A stretch of 64,000 bases of DNA from Euborellia annulipes (Eukaryota; Arthropoda; Insecta; Dermaptera; Anisolabididae), in assembly GCA_023213315.1 (NCBI GenBank), contig JAKCPI010011627.1, positions 1 to 64,000 on the forward strand, read 5' to 3'. Below are positions 20,290 to 31,457 of this stretch, one piece after another; position 1 is the stretch's first letter; every line of letters begins with the position of its first letter. The notes beneath the pieces were generated by a model, which saw only the letters and a program-made list of their open reading frames with translations, made no database searches and was not told the origin of the DNA. The position numbers and the translations under genes were made by a program.

Positions 20290-22140
20290 TGCAAAATGTA
20301 TGAGTGAGTGGCAAATATAAATAATTATTTTCTGGAAGGTTTTTGCTTGAGAATCGAATTTGTTAATTTTCTGAGATCTCATTCATGTTTTCTATATTTT
20401 AGAAGATCGCCTATCTGGAAAAATTTAATTCTAACTAATAAATATTCAATCGAAATTATTTATATATAAAGATATATAATATTTAAAAAAAATACCTTTC
20501 AGCTATTGCTCTCTAATATCGACTAGGAAAAAAATTTCATTACAGAATAAGAGCATTAATTAAAATTTTGACAAAGAAAAAGGCAAATGAAAAGATTAGA
20601 ATCGTTGAGCTGTGAAGTCAAATACAACTTTCTCCATCGCTGGCTTTTTTTTACTTTATTATAAAGCCTGATGATGTATATTGAGCACATTTTTCGTCGC
20701 TCTTTTAGATAAATAATATTATTTATTTATGAGAATGAGTCGATCGTCCTAAAAAAAAAAAAAAAATTGAATTAGTATTGACACTAATCAGATAATTATG
20801 AGAATATTAAGTTAGTGTACTATTAATTAATATTTACCTTTCATTTGCGAGATTTTTTCTCTTCTCTCACACAAACACTAAAGTAAACACCAAAAAAGTT
20901 GGTTTTTTTTTTAGTTTTTCGACAATAATTATTTATATATGGGAAATATTTAAGTATTGAGTCAATTGTGTTTATTAAACATGTTATAATTCCTGACCTG
21001 AAAAAAAATTTCAATTAGTCTTAATTCTAATCAGTTAATTTATAAGAACTTTGAATTAATGTTCTAATTTATTTATGTTTACCTTTAATTTTCCAAAAAA
21101 TATTGAAAATTTTCTTTCTTCTCTCACTTTTACACACTCTCATAAACACTAAATAAAAAATAAACACCAAAAAAGATATCTTCATCTACTACAACAAAAA
21201 GTGTATGTAGTAAATGGAATTAATAAAAAAAGAACAGCAAGAAGGTTTTAAATTATTAATTATCTCTTGCTTGCCGAAAACAAATTATATATACGGTATA
21301 TATTTGAACAATATATATATATAAATTCCGTAAACCGGGAGTCTGAGGAAATCATATCAGAGAGAATGAGTGTGATTTTTTGGATTACGAGCAAGCGAGT
21401 GCGGGGGCTAACGTGGAAGAGATCCTACCTAGCCTAACACAAAATACGAAGACAAGTGAGAGTATTTGTAACCCCGTCTCCACCATCAGATCGGTGGAGC
21501 CCTCGGGTTCCTAGCCTCAAGGATTGCAATTTGCACCCTCCAGGCTATTCCTGGAGAAACTGCAACCTTCCCTGACTCGCTTTACTCATAGAGCCACCTC
21601 AAATCCACCCTCAAAGATACAAAAACATATCAGACTCACAAATGCGTCACAAAAGAAGTCTTTTCGCAAAACACAAGAACACTTGGAACTGAGCTTCGAT
21701 CTCTCAACCAGATCTGACCGCATCTCCTTATGAACCGTTCATGGAATAAATCAACGAGAATATCTTTCATTTTAACTCTCTATTGGATCCTAAATTAAAG
21801 AAACAAATCAAGGCATCAACTAACAAAACGAACTAACTAAAAGATTAGAGCAGCCACCTCAATCTAATAACAACAACTATCCAAAAAGAGGCCTAAAATG
21901 AAAGTATTCACGTTGGTTTCTCCACTATTTGATTCACGAGAAGCAGCTACAGGTTCAAAAAAAAAAAATCCCTCTCGTTGGCTCGTTGGCACCCTCCACC
22001 CCTCTAGATTTAAATCTTTAAACTACATTTAGGGTGTGAAAATAAATTTCCTAAATGATAAATATCGAAAAGTGAATACAATTAAATTTGTATTCGTTTA
22101 GCAATCACACCTTAAGCCCTGGATCTTAAGAAAATGTTAA
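20290..22140. other. Non-coding AT-rich stretch with a local duplication
   Basis: Two diverged direct copies are visible: 20749-20905 and 20994-21170, sharing CTCTCAC..AAACACTAAA and ACACCAAAAAAG. A less AT-rich segment at 21350-21740 has an open frame of 69 codons, with CCACCATCAGATCGGTGGAG before it. It could be an untranslated exon, but no borders are convincing. Confidence 0.4.
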
Positions 22141-24220
22141 TGAAATCCCGCGGCGGGATCTTTCTCTCTCTCTGTGTCAGCTGAAAAAAATCCTCAAAAG
22201 CTAATCTAATCTACCCCCTTTAATATTCTTGCACCATGCATAATATACCTTTGTTCTGTTGACCCTCAGGAATCTGTAACAAAAAAGAGAAAAATGAAAT
22301 TAAAATCAGATCATTTATATATTTTTGGGTTTATAAGGGTATGTTTAGAGTATAAAATATTCACCTTCTGAGGGGTTGACGGTCGCTCGAAGCTGCTTGC
22401 CTGGCACTCGTAGAGCTGATCCATCGAAGCTCCCTTGCACTCGTAGAGCTGATCCAGTTGATTGCACTAGTTGAACACTGAACACTGAACACTGAACACA
22501 ATTGCACTGGAGAAACACAAACCTGCAAAAGAGAAAAATTGTTTAAGAATCTATCCATTAGAGGTCTAGCAATCTAGAGAAAATAATTTTCCATTAGGAT
22601 TTTATGAATGAAGTTTAAAGGAGTACGTCCTAGGGAAAAAAGAAATTAAAATCAGATACCGATTTATTTCCACGAGGGTCGGTGTATGACCCTGCCTATA
22701 TTCGATATTAGACAGGGGCGTTTATAAGGGTGGGGGGAGGCCTAAGGGGGCCCGGGCCCCTTCGGAATCTTTCAAATCTATATATAATGACCGTCCACCT
22801 GAAAAGGTACCAAATCTTCACTGGGCAAATTTTCAGGAGAGCCGATTTACTAAAGAGTTCAAAAAAATCAATTTTTTTTTATTACTGATTCTGATTCTCT
22901 AGTTCTTCATCTTACGGATTTTTCTCAAAACTAGGTTTTTCATGACCAAAATTTTAAAAGTTGATATCTTCCAAAGAAAAAAATGATAAAAAAATTCTAA
23001 AAAGACCGGCTTGCTCAGCAAAATGTGTTCTGTACAGAAAGGATAAAAACTCAATTTTGGCCCCGATGAAGATTTGGTACCTTTTCTTGTGGACGGACGG
23101 TCACATTGTGAAAACCTTTTGATATCATGAAAAAGGGCGATGAATGGACACCGAAACTTTTATAAAGGATGAAATTCTAATAACAACAAAACTTAGAATA
23201 GTAAAATCGCATATATTAAATATTTATATAGAGATTCAGAATATATTCTCTCACTTTTTATATGGTTCACGAATTCCGATGTATTTTATTATGCAAATAG
23301 GGGCCTAATAGAAAAACTTTTATTCTAATCCATAGTTTGATCGTTACTTAATGAATGTATCTAACTTTAAAATGTAAATGTACTTACCAATAAGTAGAAA
23401 TTGTAGGAATCCTGGGCCGGAGCGACACGGCCCTGTTTGCCATGTCAAGCCCTCCCTGCAGGGTTGCCTCAACTTGAGTCGAGAAGAAAAGCGCAACAGG
23501 AAAACTAGAAAGAAAAAAGAGAAGAGAATTAGAAAGAATTTCCAACTCCAAACGTATATATATATATATATATATACACAGACATTGGAAATATTTTTTT
23601 GAATATTTGGCATAATTAGGACAAAAAGCACTCTATACCTATTGCTTTCCAATAGGAAAATCCTCGATTTTTCAAAAATATTTTTAGCCTCCCAATTTAG
23701 GGATTTTCCTGGGGTGTCCATAAAGGGTGTCTAAAAGGGTGCAAAAAAAATTTCATTCAAAGGAAATCGGTCAAACAGAGGGTGGCATAAGGGCCAGAGC
23801 ATTCTGCAATTATTTAGATATATATCCTTTGAAATGTTAATAAAAAAACTTTTAAAGTATCTATCAGTTGCCCTAAAAATAAATTATATTCTGAAAATCT
23901 TTAAATTCACTTTGATCCCAATGAAAAATCGAAAATTTCCAAAAATGACTGGAATCACAGACAACCTTTGTAAGCCGAAACGTTGTAACACTTACATTAT
24001 TGATAAAAACTATGAAAGTGGAAATTACAAAATATTGATTTGAGATCTCAATGTGTGTGTGTTTTCTTTGTGATTGAGTTGATATATTGTATCTTGTATT
24101 ATTAATTCTAGTCCCTTATTCCCACATTCTCTTGATATTATTTGATATTAAATCCAAAACATAAATTTCCAAATAGTTTTTACTTATTTTTTTTTAAATG
24201 GATTAATGCAATTAAAATTT

Positions 24221-24470
24221 GAATGTTTTGAACTGGAAGATTTATTGCAGTTTTTGACCAAGGTGTTATAGGTCTGTTTTTAATAATAAAAAAAGGATAT
24301 TTTTATTATTGTTTCGCTTTATTTTGCAGACTGGCTACTGCGCTAGCATGCAGTTTCGGTGGAGTAATCCACCATCTTCAAACAATAATAAAAATATCCT
24401 TTTTTTATTATTAAAAACAGACCTATAACACCTTGGTCAAAAACTGCAATAAATCTTCCAGTTCAAAACA
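24221..24470. mobile_element. Foldback element with ribozyme-like loop
   Basis: Arms of about 92 bp (24221-24312 and 24378-24470) are exact reverse complements, for example AAAACTGCAATAAATCTTCC in the right arm. The 65-bp loop carries the hammerhead-like motif of 24335-24381. Confidence 0.8.
24335..24381 (-). ncRNA. Hammerhead-ribozyme-like motif in palindrome loop
   Basis: On the minus str and it reads TTGAAGA, an extra T, stem II GGTGGA/TCCACC (6 perfect pairs, loop TTAC), GAAA, stem III ACTGC/GCAGT with loop ATGCTAGC, and A before GCC. The palindrome arms would form a long stem I. Position 3 is T rather than the C that pairs with G8 in active hammerheads, so this copy may be inactive. Confidence 0.45.
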
Positions 24471-26230
24471 TTAGTTTTTACTTATTTTGGAATCTTTTCT
24501 CAATTAAATTCAACATTTGTAGAACTCACATTAATTTGTTTTTTTGTTATTAAAAAAAATAAATATTCATGTTTAAAATAAAGGTGTAAATGTAAGAGGA
24601 GATGATTAAAAAGAATAAATAAAATATGATTTTTCTAATTTGAAAGGTATTAAAATGAATTAAAAATAAATAACTTTTAATTGATTAAATATTTAAAATA
24701 TATATATGGGAACGAATGAATCCATCTTTTAATTAGATCACCTTGTCCCTTTGTATATATATATATTTTGGATCACACTGACATTTGTAATTATAAAAAT
24801 TTTTTCTTTTATATTTTATTTGTTAAACTTTGAGTCAAGAATCCTGGTTTAATTCTCTTCAATGCAAATAATAAGTGTCTGTAATTAAATTGTAATTGCT
24901 GAAAATCACACAATTAGAAAGCAAAAGTTGAACAAATAAAATAAAAGAGAAAAAATTTTTTTATTTATCAATGATGGGAATCAGTGGGCTCTAATATATA
25001 TAAATGGGATATAAATTCATTAATGATTTTAATAAATCCATTCACCTATCTTTCAAATTAGAAATTCATTTTCTATTTTAATTATAAAAATTGATTTTTT
25101 CTAAAAAATGTATATACATAAGGATGTCGGCATTTTAAATATTCGTTTAATAATTTTAAAAAAGCTTAAAAACGGAAAAAGATGAATATTATCTGATTCC
25201 AAATTGAAGGAAACTTATTTTTTGGATTTACTGTCAAATAAAAGGAAAAAATATTTGGTATTACAACTGCATCACAATTAGACTTCCTATGAATTAATAA
25301 AACATGATATCAATTTAAAACAAATTTAAAACAAATGTTATTTAAGTGTAAAATGGGTTATTAAAATTTTATTACCTGTAATTTGCAAGATATGTCAGTC
25401 TGATTTTGGTGATTTGGAAAACACTATATTCAATTATATTTATTCACTTACATTTAAGAAAATATTTAGAGAAATTAAAATAATTAATAAAATAGAATCA
25501 ATGGTTTATAAAAGAAAATAAATAAATGAGAAAGATAAAGAGAAGAAAGGTTAAAAGCTGGCTAACTAGTTTTCTTTAACTCACACACACTAAAAATGAT
25601 TTAAATTGTTAGAAATAAATATTAAATACTCAAAACATGCGAAAAGGATTAATTATCAAAAGAAATAATTAAATTTACCTTTTAATAAATGGGATGACAG
25701 CAGAATTTAGGCGGCAAGTGTGTTACACGAAGGCGCAAATTAGAGATCAGAGAAGCTGTCCAGGGAATAAACGGGAAGGGACATCACGTAGTGAAAAAAT
25801 GGAGTGTTTAAAAATCGGTTTAGAACGGCTGCTTACAGCGCCTCTTAACGGCAGCGCCAGTGAAACATGAAAGGCTTTTCTCCCGAATGAATAAAATACC
25901 CTGAATAAAACTATATCGTATCTATATGGTTTCTCACCCAAATGAATAAAATTGTTAAGTGAATGGTTTTTCTCCAATTTAAATAAAAAGCATAAAGTTA
26001 CAAGTTAACATATATATTTATTAAAATTAAAAAAAAAAATATACAATAGATTTAATACTATTATTAAAATAAATATAACAAAAGCATATAAAATATTTCT
26101 TTTTTCCAGTCAACTTCTAATAAAAAGCATAAAGTTCCAAATTAACATAACATATATATTCATTAAAATTAAAAATGACTAAAGTAAACATTATTGTTGT
26201 TCATAAAAAATTCGAAAAAAATATACAATA
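24471..26230. other. AT-rich stretch; includes possible 5' exon near 25.7 kb
   Basis: Very AT-rich, with one less AT-rich block at 25680-25960 that may hold the first exon of the minus-strand transcript. TTCCAGTCAACTTCTAATAA and related short repeats occur near 25980-26150. Nothing else could be supported. Confidence 0.35.
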
Positions 26231-26256
26231 TATTTATAATTATAGGATAATTATTA

Positions 26257-26600
26257 TTAATTTTGAAATTGTTCAATTTTGAAATGCTCGGAGCAAACCT
26301 CGTAATGAGTATGAATATTTGTTGATTTGTTAAAGAAATCAGGATTATTTACTGTATAATTTGTATCCATGAATCTCGAAGCTGTATGTTCAGTGGAAAA
26401 CAAAACATTTTTATATTTTTCGTTCCTGGATATCTGGAGCTCGGCACACATCTTTTCCTCTCCGGTTACATGCTGTACGAACAAATATATATTTATATTT
26501 TTTGAAATGCCAAAACAAATAAATTGAGCTAAAAAACCAACCTGATTTTGTATATTTGAAGAAATTCAATCGTTGACAATTTTGATCAGTAAACACATTG
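26257..26600 (-). CDS. Possible short gene or exon pair, uncertain
   Basis: A minus-strand exon from about 26474 to a stop at 26257 reads HVTGEEKMCAELQISRNEKY and ends YEVCSEHFKIEQFQN. An upstream segment ending at a GT near 26541 reads DQNCQRLNFFKYTKS. CSEHF is the C-terminal signature of THAP zinc fingers, but the N-terminal Cys pair and the usual W/P residues are not evident, and the two segments do not join in the frame that keeps this reading. It could be a decayed THAP-type gene. Not secure. Confidence 0.25.
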
Positions 26601-26655
26601 ACTTTGTTTCATATGCTTGAAATGACAGTTATTCACTGGTTTTTTGAAAATAACC

Positions 26656-26855
26656 TTAATGCATGGATGGACCAATGGGAACAAATGTGTCTCCTGCGCA
26701 TGCGCCAGCGATCAACTCAGGCGACACTAGCACCATCATACGCCAGCGCCAGTTATATTCATTCTGAACATAGGAACTATATCTCAAAACGCACACCAAA
26801 TCGCTCCATTGACTTGTCCCCCCTGAAGCTGCAAAATGGACGACCAACTCTTTGA
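26656..26855. promoter_or_regulatory. Candidate promoter: NRF-1-like palindrome and CCAAT box
   Basis: TGCGCATGCGCC at 26695-26706 matches the palindromic NRF-1 site, and ACCAATGGG lies at 26670-26678. The region is the only CpG-containing, less AT-rich block within several kilobases. Such sites are typical of broad housekeeping promoters. Direction is unclear; the minus-strand exons just below 26600 are the nearest candidates. Confidence 0.35.
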
Positions 26856-27944
26856 CAATTTTTCATTAAAAAAATTTATAAGAGTAAAAAAAAAAAAAAT
26901 TATCAAATAAATTATTCTAACTTTAAAAAATAATTAAGAATAATTTTTATAAAAATTTTTTTGTTTTTCTTTTAATTTATTTTTCATTATATAAAATAAA
27001 AAAAATTAAATTCACATATCTGTTAAAAATTCGTATTTTGTTTTTTTAAATAAATAAAATTATTTTATAAACAAAATTAATTTTAAAAAATTCTTACATT
27101 CTATATTTTAAAGTTAAAATAATTTATTATTTAAATTTTATTTTCCATATGGATTTTATTATAATGATATTTTGTTTCCTATCTCTGTCATCCAGCTGTC
27201 ATCACATGTCTATGAAAATAATTGAAATATTAATAAATTTTCAAAAATAAAATTGATATTAATGTAAAATTTGCATTTTTTCATTTCCTTTAAAAAAATA
27301 ATTTATTTCGTTTTTAATTTCTTTTATATCACCTCTTGAATTTATTCCATTAAACTTAATTTCCATATTATGTGATATGACATTTCTATTTTTAATTTTG
27401 AGAGAATTTAATCTATTTTAATAATTTGCAATGTGGGGGGGGCACTTTAAAGTATCTCGGTAAGAAAATAAGGATATTTAATTACTTCATTTGACACTTG
27501 ATATTAAATGAATATTGTTATTTTTATAATTTCTCATTTAGAATTTTTTTCAACTTTGAAACCTGTTGTTAATTTTTATTTTTATTTATTTATTATAGTT
27601 TAAACGGGTTTCCACCCTTTTACAAAAAAAAAAAAATATTACAAAGATGCCGGTTGCCGTCTTTATATATATACATATATATATACACAGATCAGACAAA
27701 AATTGATTGAATTTTTGTCTGATTTCTTTCCTGGCTGCCATCCTACTCATATCTGCTAATAGTTCAGCCATCATCTCAATATTTTTATATATATATATAT
27801 ATATATAAAGACATACATTCATACAAATTTATTACATTTTTGTAATTTGATTAAATTTGTGAGGTTTTACATAAATAAAAATAAAAAAATTGAAGTAAAC
27901 AAATAAAAAGATTAATTTGAAAAATTTTCTTTTTTTCTTAACTA
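26856..27944. other. Extremely AT-rich stretch
   Basis: Mostly A and T runs, with short TA repeats at 27664-27690 and 27785-27810. No gene or repeat family was recognised. Confidence 0.45.
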
Positions 27945-28625
27945 CCTCTTCTTAAATTGACCTAGCCAGAGGTAAAAAATATCACAGTCAGGGGGCATGT
28001 CTTTAGCATCACCCGCAACATTGGACTATTATAGAGATAATCTGTTTTAGCATAGGGAACATTAAAAGGTTGGTTTAGTCTGGTGTTCCTTACTGGTACA
28101 TTAAAACCCCGATTCAACAATTTATATAAAAATAATAGGTCATAACTCTCTGCGGTTTGCTAGACTAGACAAGTTGTATTCTAAATAAAGTTCATTTAAT
28201 GGCATATCCGTATAATCGTATCCCTTCTTATATCATCATCCTAAGCATTCTCCTCTGGACACCTTCCAATTTCCTGCATTTCTCGATAGTATAAGGCGAC
28301 CAGGCAGTACAGTATTACTCCAATATCGGCCGCGCAATGCACTGTATAATTTATATATAACAGAAGGGTCAGTAAAGTTCCTGGATAACCTATAGATCAT
28401 ACCTAACATTCTATTAGATTTATTACATAAGTTATCGATATGTAAATTAAAAGATAGATTTTCTGACATGGTAACACCCAGATCCTTTACATTTGTGAGT
28501 CTAATCAGGGTAGTAGCATTAATGTTATAGTCAAATATAATTGGATCATTTGTTCGGTGATATGAGACCACCGAACATTTCTGTTTAGAGAAGAGAAAGT
28601 AATAAGCTAAAAAATAAGTAAACAT
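27945..28625 (-). pseudogene. Jockey/CR1-like reverse transcriptase C-terminus, decayed
   Basis: The minus-strand frame 28625-28236 has KDLGVTMSENLSFNLHIDNL, RMLGMIYRLSRNF and VIYKLYSALRG, the region after the catalytic box in jockey/CR1-type non-LTR retroposons. Below 28236 the sequence still reads ESYDLLFLYKLLNRGFNVPV in a shifted frame with stops. No catalytic YADD box and no poly-A tail remain. It is a 5'-truncated, frameshifted relic. Confidence 0.7.
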
Positions 28626-28713
28626 GACATGAGTACACTTAAGGAATATGATATGTTTTAATGGAAGTTGATGATGAATGGCTACCCTCTTTATGGGAAA
28701 AAAGAGACTGTCA

Positions 28714-28976
28714 CATGGGCGTAGCCAGGGGCAGGCAGGGAGGGGCCTTTGCCCCCCCCCCTGGCTTGCCCTAAAAATAAAAATAAAAAAACAAATATAT
28801 ATATATTTCCCATTGGGAATTTTTTTTTAACGCCGCAATCCACTACATTAATTTAATTTTTTTTTTTTATTTAAATAAATAATTAATAATCTATGTATAT
28901 ATTAATTGCAAACCCCCCTCTCGCTCTAACGAGGGGTTGCCCCCCCCCCCTAATAAGATGTCTGGCTACGCCCATG
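28714..28976. mobile_element. hAT-type MITE, 8-bp target duplication
   Basis: The ends CATGGGCGTAGCCAGGGG and CTGGCTACGCCCATG are inverted copies, flanked by an exact 8-bp direct repeat GACTGTCA (28706-28713, 28977-28984). G and C runs lie just inside both ends. Non-coding. Confidence 0.85.
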
Positions 28977-29163
28977 GACTGTCAAATCAATAAACAAAAT
29001 TTTGTATAAAATATTTTTATTTTAACGCTAAAAAAATAGATATTTAATATGATGTTGAGAAAAAAATTGCTGGGTTTTTTTTTTCTCAATATCACGATAA
29101 CATTGAAATTAAATTAATTATATATTCACCTTTTCTTATTAATTAGTTTTTTCACAGCACTAG

Positions 29164-29325
29164 AATTTCAAAATTTCAAAATCTTTTGGGGCTAATTTTG
29201 TCTATGATGTTAAGGATCTCATCTGTATACTAAAATCACAGCCAGGTGAACAAAATCAGGATTGTTCAAAATTCATTCCCTACCAAAACTTTCTGATTTC
29301 GGCCCCACTAAAATCAGTCATCTAA
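29164..29325 (+). CDS. Possible plus-strand terminal exon, unidentified
   Basis: After a pyrimidine-rich acceptor (TTTTTTCACAGCACTAG) an open frame reads ANFVYDVKDLICILKSQPGE and KFIPYQNFLISAPLKSVI to a stop at 29323-29325. A donor-like CCAG|GTGAAC is at 29249/29250, and another acceptor (TACTTTACAG) precedes a protein-like frame at 29743-29823 (KLSLDKNIVYKNKASQSDTR). Which join is used, if any, is unclear. The family is not recognised. Confidence 0.3.
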   Translation, partial: NFKISKSFGANFVYDVKDLICILKSQPGEQNQDCSKFIPYQNFLISAPLKSVI

Positions 29326-29653
29326 CAATTCATGCTATTTATTCCAAAAAGCTTCTCTGCTTAAGGACATGTTAACGTATATATAAATTTATAAACATCA
29401 ATGATAAATAAAAACAATCAATAACTAGAATCAATCAATAACTAGAACACATTTTTTTTAAGCGCCAAGCATCCAAACTTAAAATGTTTATCTTAGAAGG
29501 GATCTGAAAAGAAGAAAACAACAATGAAGAAGAAGAAATGTACAAATGTATATTAATTACGAATAAATGTGAGATTGTACAATTTTTCATCTAAATTTCT
29601 TAAATATAGGAAGATTTATTTGTCTATGGCCAAGTTTGATACTAAATAACCTA

Positions 29654-29655
<2 letters not shown>

Positions 29656-29711
<56 letters not shown>
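29656..29711. repeat. (AT)n microsatellite
   Basis: An almost uninterrupted AT dinucleotide run of about 55 bp. Other long ones are at 31415-31455, 45560-45584 and 53354-53378. Several MITEs sit inside or beside them, as expected for elements that target TA. Confidence 0.9.
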
Positions 29712-29713
<2 letters not shown>

Positions 29714-30041
29714 TTGTTAATATTCTTCTTTGTACTTTACAGAAAACACCAAAAACTGTCTCTTGATAAGAATATTGTTTATAAAAATAAAGCATCACAA
29801 TCAGACACGAGATTCCGTGTTTGGTAAAAGTCAAAAAATAAAAAAAAGGGATACAGGATTTTATTTGGTAATTATATTAAGAATAAAAAATATGATTAGA
29901 AATATATGACTTTAATATAGGGATCAAACAATTATAATAACAAATTCTTTATTAAGAAAGCTCACATAATATATATATACATGTAATCTGTATTGAAAAT
30001 TAGTTCCTAGAGAAAGAAAAAATAAATTATTATTTTTAGGC

Positions 30042-30086
30042 CTGAAGATGATGGTGGGAGCCATCGAAACTGCTACAGTTGCAGCC
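30042..30086 (+). ncRNA. Hammerhead-like motif, partly canonical
   Basis: CTGAAGA, an extra T, stem II GATGG/CCATC, GAAA, then stem III CTGC/GCAG. Flanking TATTTTTAGG and CCAAAAATA could pair as stem I. The base expected to pair with A15.1 is C rather than T, so the cleavage site is not canonical. Confidence 0.35.
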
Positions 30087-30193
30087 AAAAATAAAATCTA
30101 AATAAATCTTCCTATATTTAAGAAATTTAAATGTAAATTAATTAATTACCTGATCCGTTTTCAGTTGGATAACTTGGTCATTTTCTTTTTTGT

Positions 30194-31411
30194 TCATTCT
30201 CTTAGAAAAGAAAAGAGCCCTGTAGACGAATCATCAGAAAATTGTCCAGGAACGTCTGTTTCATTTGTTGATTGGTATAATCCCGAAGGGGTTCTGGGTA
30301 TGTTATCAAAAAAAACGTGAGCTCGACCACGAAAATCAGATCGTTTTAGATATTGTTCCAAAATAGTTCCTTGAAATGGCTGGAATGAAATTGGCAAGTG
30401 ATATCTTAAAGCATTTTTAAACAATAACAAACCTCGCCCACAAGGCATAGGTTTTTCTACAACCTCCTGGGTTTTTAATGAATTTCTTGAAATTTTGCCG
30501 ATATTTATGTCTGAATGTGTTGTCAGGTAACTAGAGTTTGAGGTCGATGTGGTTTTATTCGCGTTAATACAATTTTCTTCCATACCCAATATTAAGCTTT
30601 TCATAAAAAGCAATTTATTTTCTTTGGGATCGGGATTGTTTTTTTCAGATTTATTAAAAAAAGACGATCTAAAAGAGGAATTTGACGAATTTTCCGAAAT
30701 AGACGATATTTCGTCAATATTTATATCTGAATATATTGACAGGCAACTAGAGTTTGAGGATGATGAAGTTTTATTCTTATTAAAAAAGAAGCGTTAATTT
30801 CAGGATCGTACTAAAACAAAACAATTGAAAATTACTATTAAATAACGATATTGAGATTTGCAATTTGTTGATTTAGTCTGACCTGCAATTCATTCCTCAA
30901 CTTTGATATGATTGTTGTGCTTAGAGATTGACCTGGTTTATTAATCATAGAAGCATTAATATTTGGATTGTAATTAGGATAAACCTAAAATAAAATAATT
31001 GAAAATTACTAAAATGCCTTAATAAAAGAAAGTGGATGATTATTATTGGAATGGGCGAACATTTTTCATTTTCGATAAGAGAATATTTTACAAAGTGATT
31101 TTATACTAGATAAATGAGTTTTTTTTTATATATTTAGATAAATACTTACTTCCTTCATGTATTCATAAGTAAATATATTTTTAGGATATGCAAATTCTAA
31201 TAACAATAACCATTCCTCCAGATTCCGTTCGTGGCCTTCTATTTCAATAAACATTTTAACTACGGTTTTATATCTTAAAAATCCTATCGGCTCAATTTTT
31301 ATATATTGGGCTTCATTAATGATTCTGAAAAATATAAAATTATCTTAAGATGTCTTTAATATGTAAGGTATGTAAAAAATAAATTTTTATTTTTTTGCTA
31401 TTCTTTAATTA

Positions 31412-31457
<46 letters not shown>

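Larger units (their letters stand above)
22140..25679 (-). other. Putative spliced minus-strand transcript, low coding potential
   Basis: Consensus borders define possible exons: one ending at 25679 (AAAAG|GTAAAT), one ending at 23388 (TTATTG|GTAAGT), 22522-22365 (TTTTGCAG|..GAAG|GTGAAT), a 25-bp exon 22273-22249 (TTACAG|..AAAG|GTATAT) and one starting at 22180 (TTTTCAG|). The exon at 23.4 kb has a Met at 23443 followed by ANRAVSLRPRIPTISTY. Joined in phase it reaches a stop in the 25-bp exon after about 73 residues. Another Met in exon 22522-22365 gives a 42-residue frame (MDQLYECQASSFERPSTPQK then IPEGQQNK). Neither is recognised. It may be a long non-coding RNA or the 5' part of a gene. 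Confidence 0.35.
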
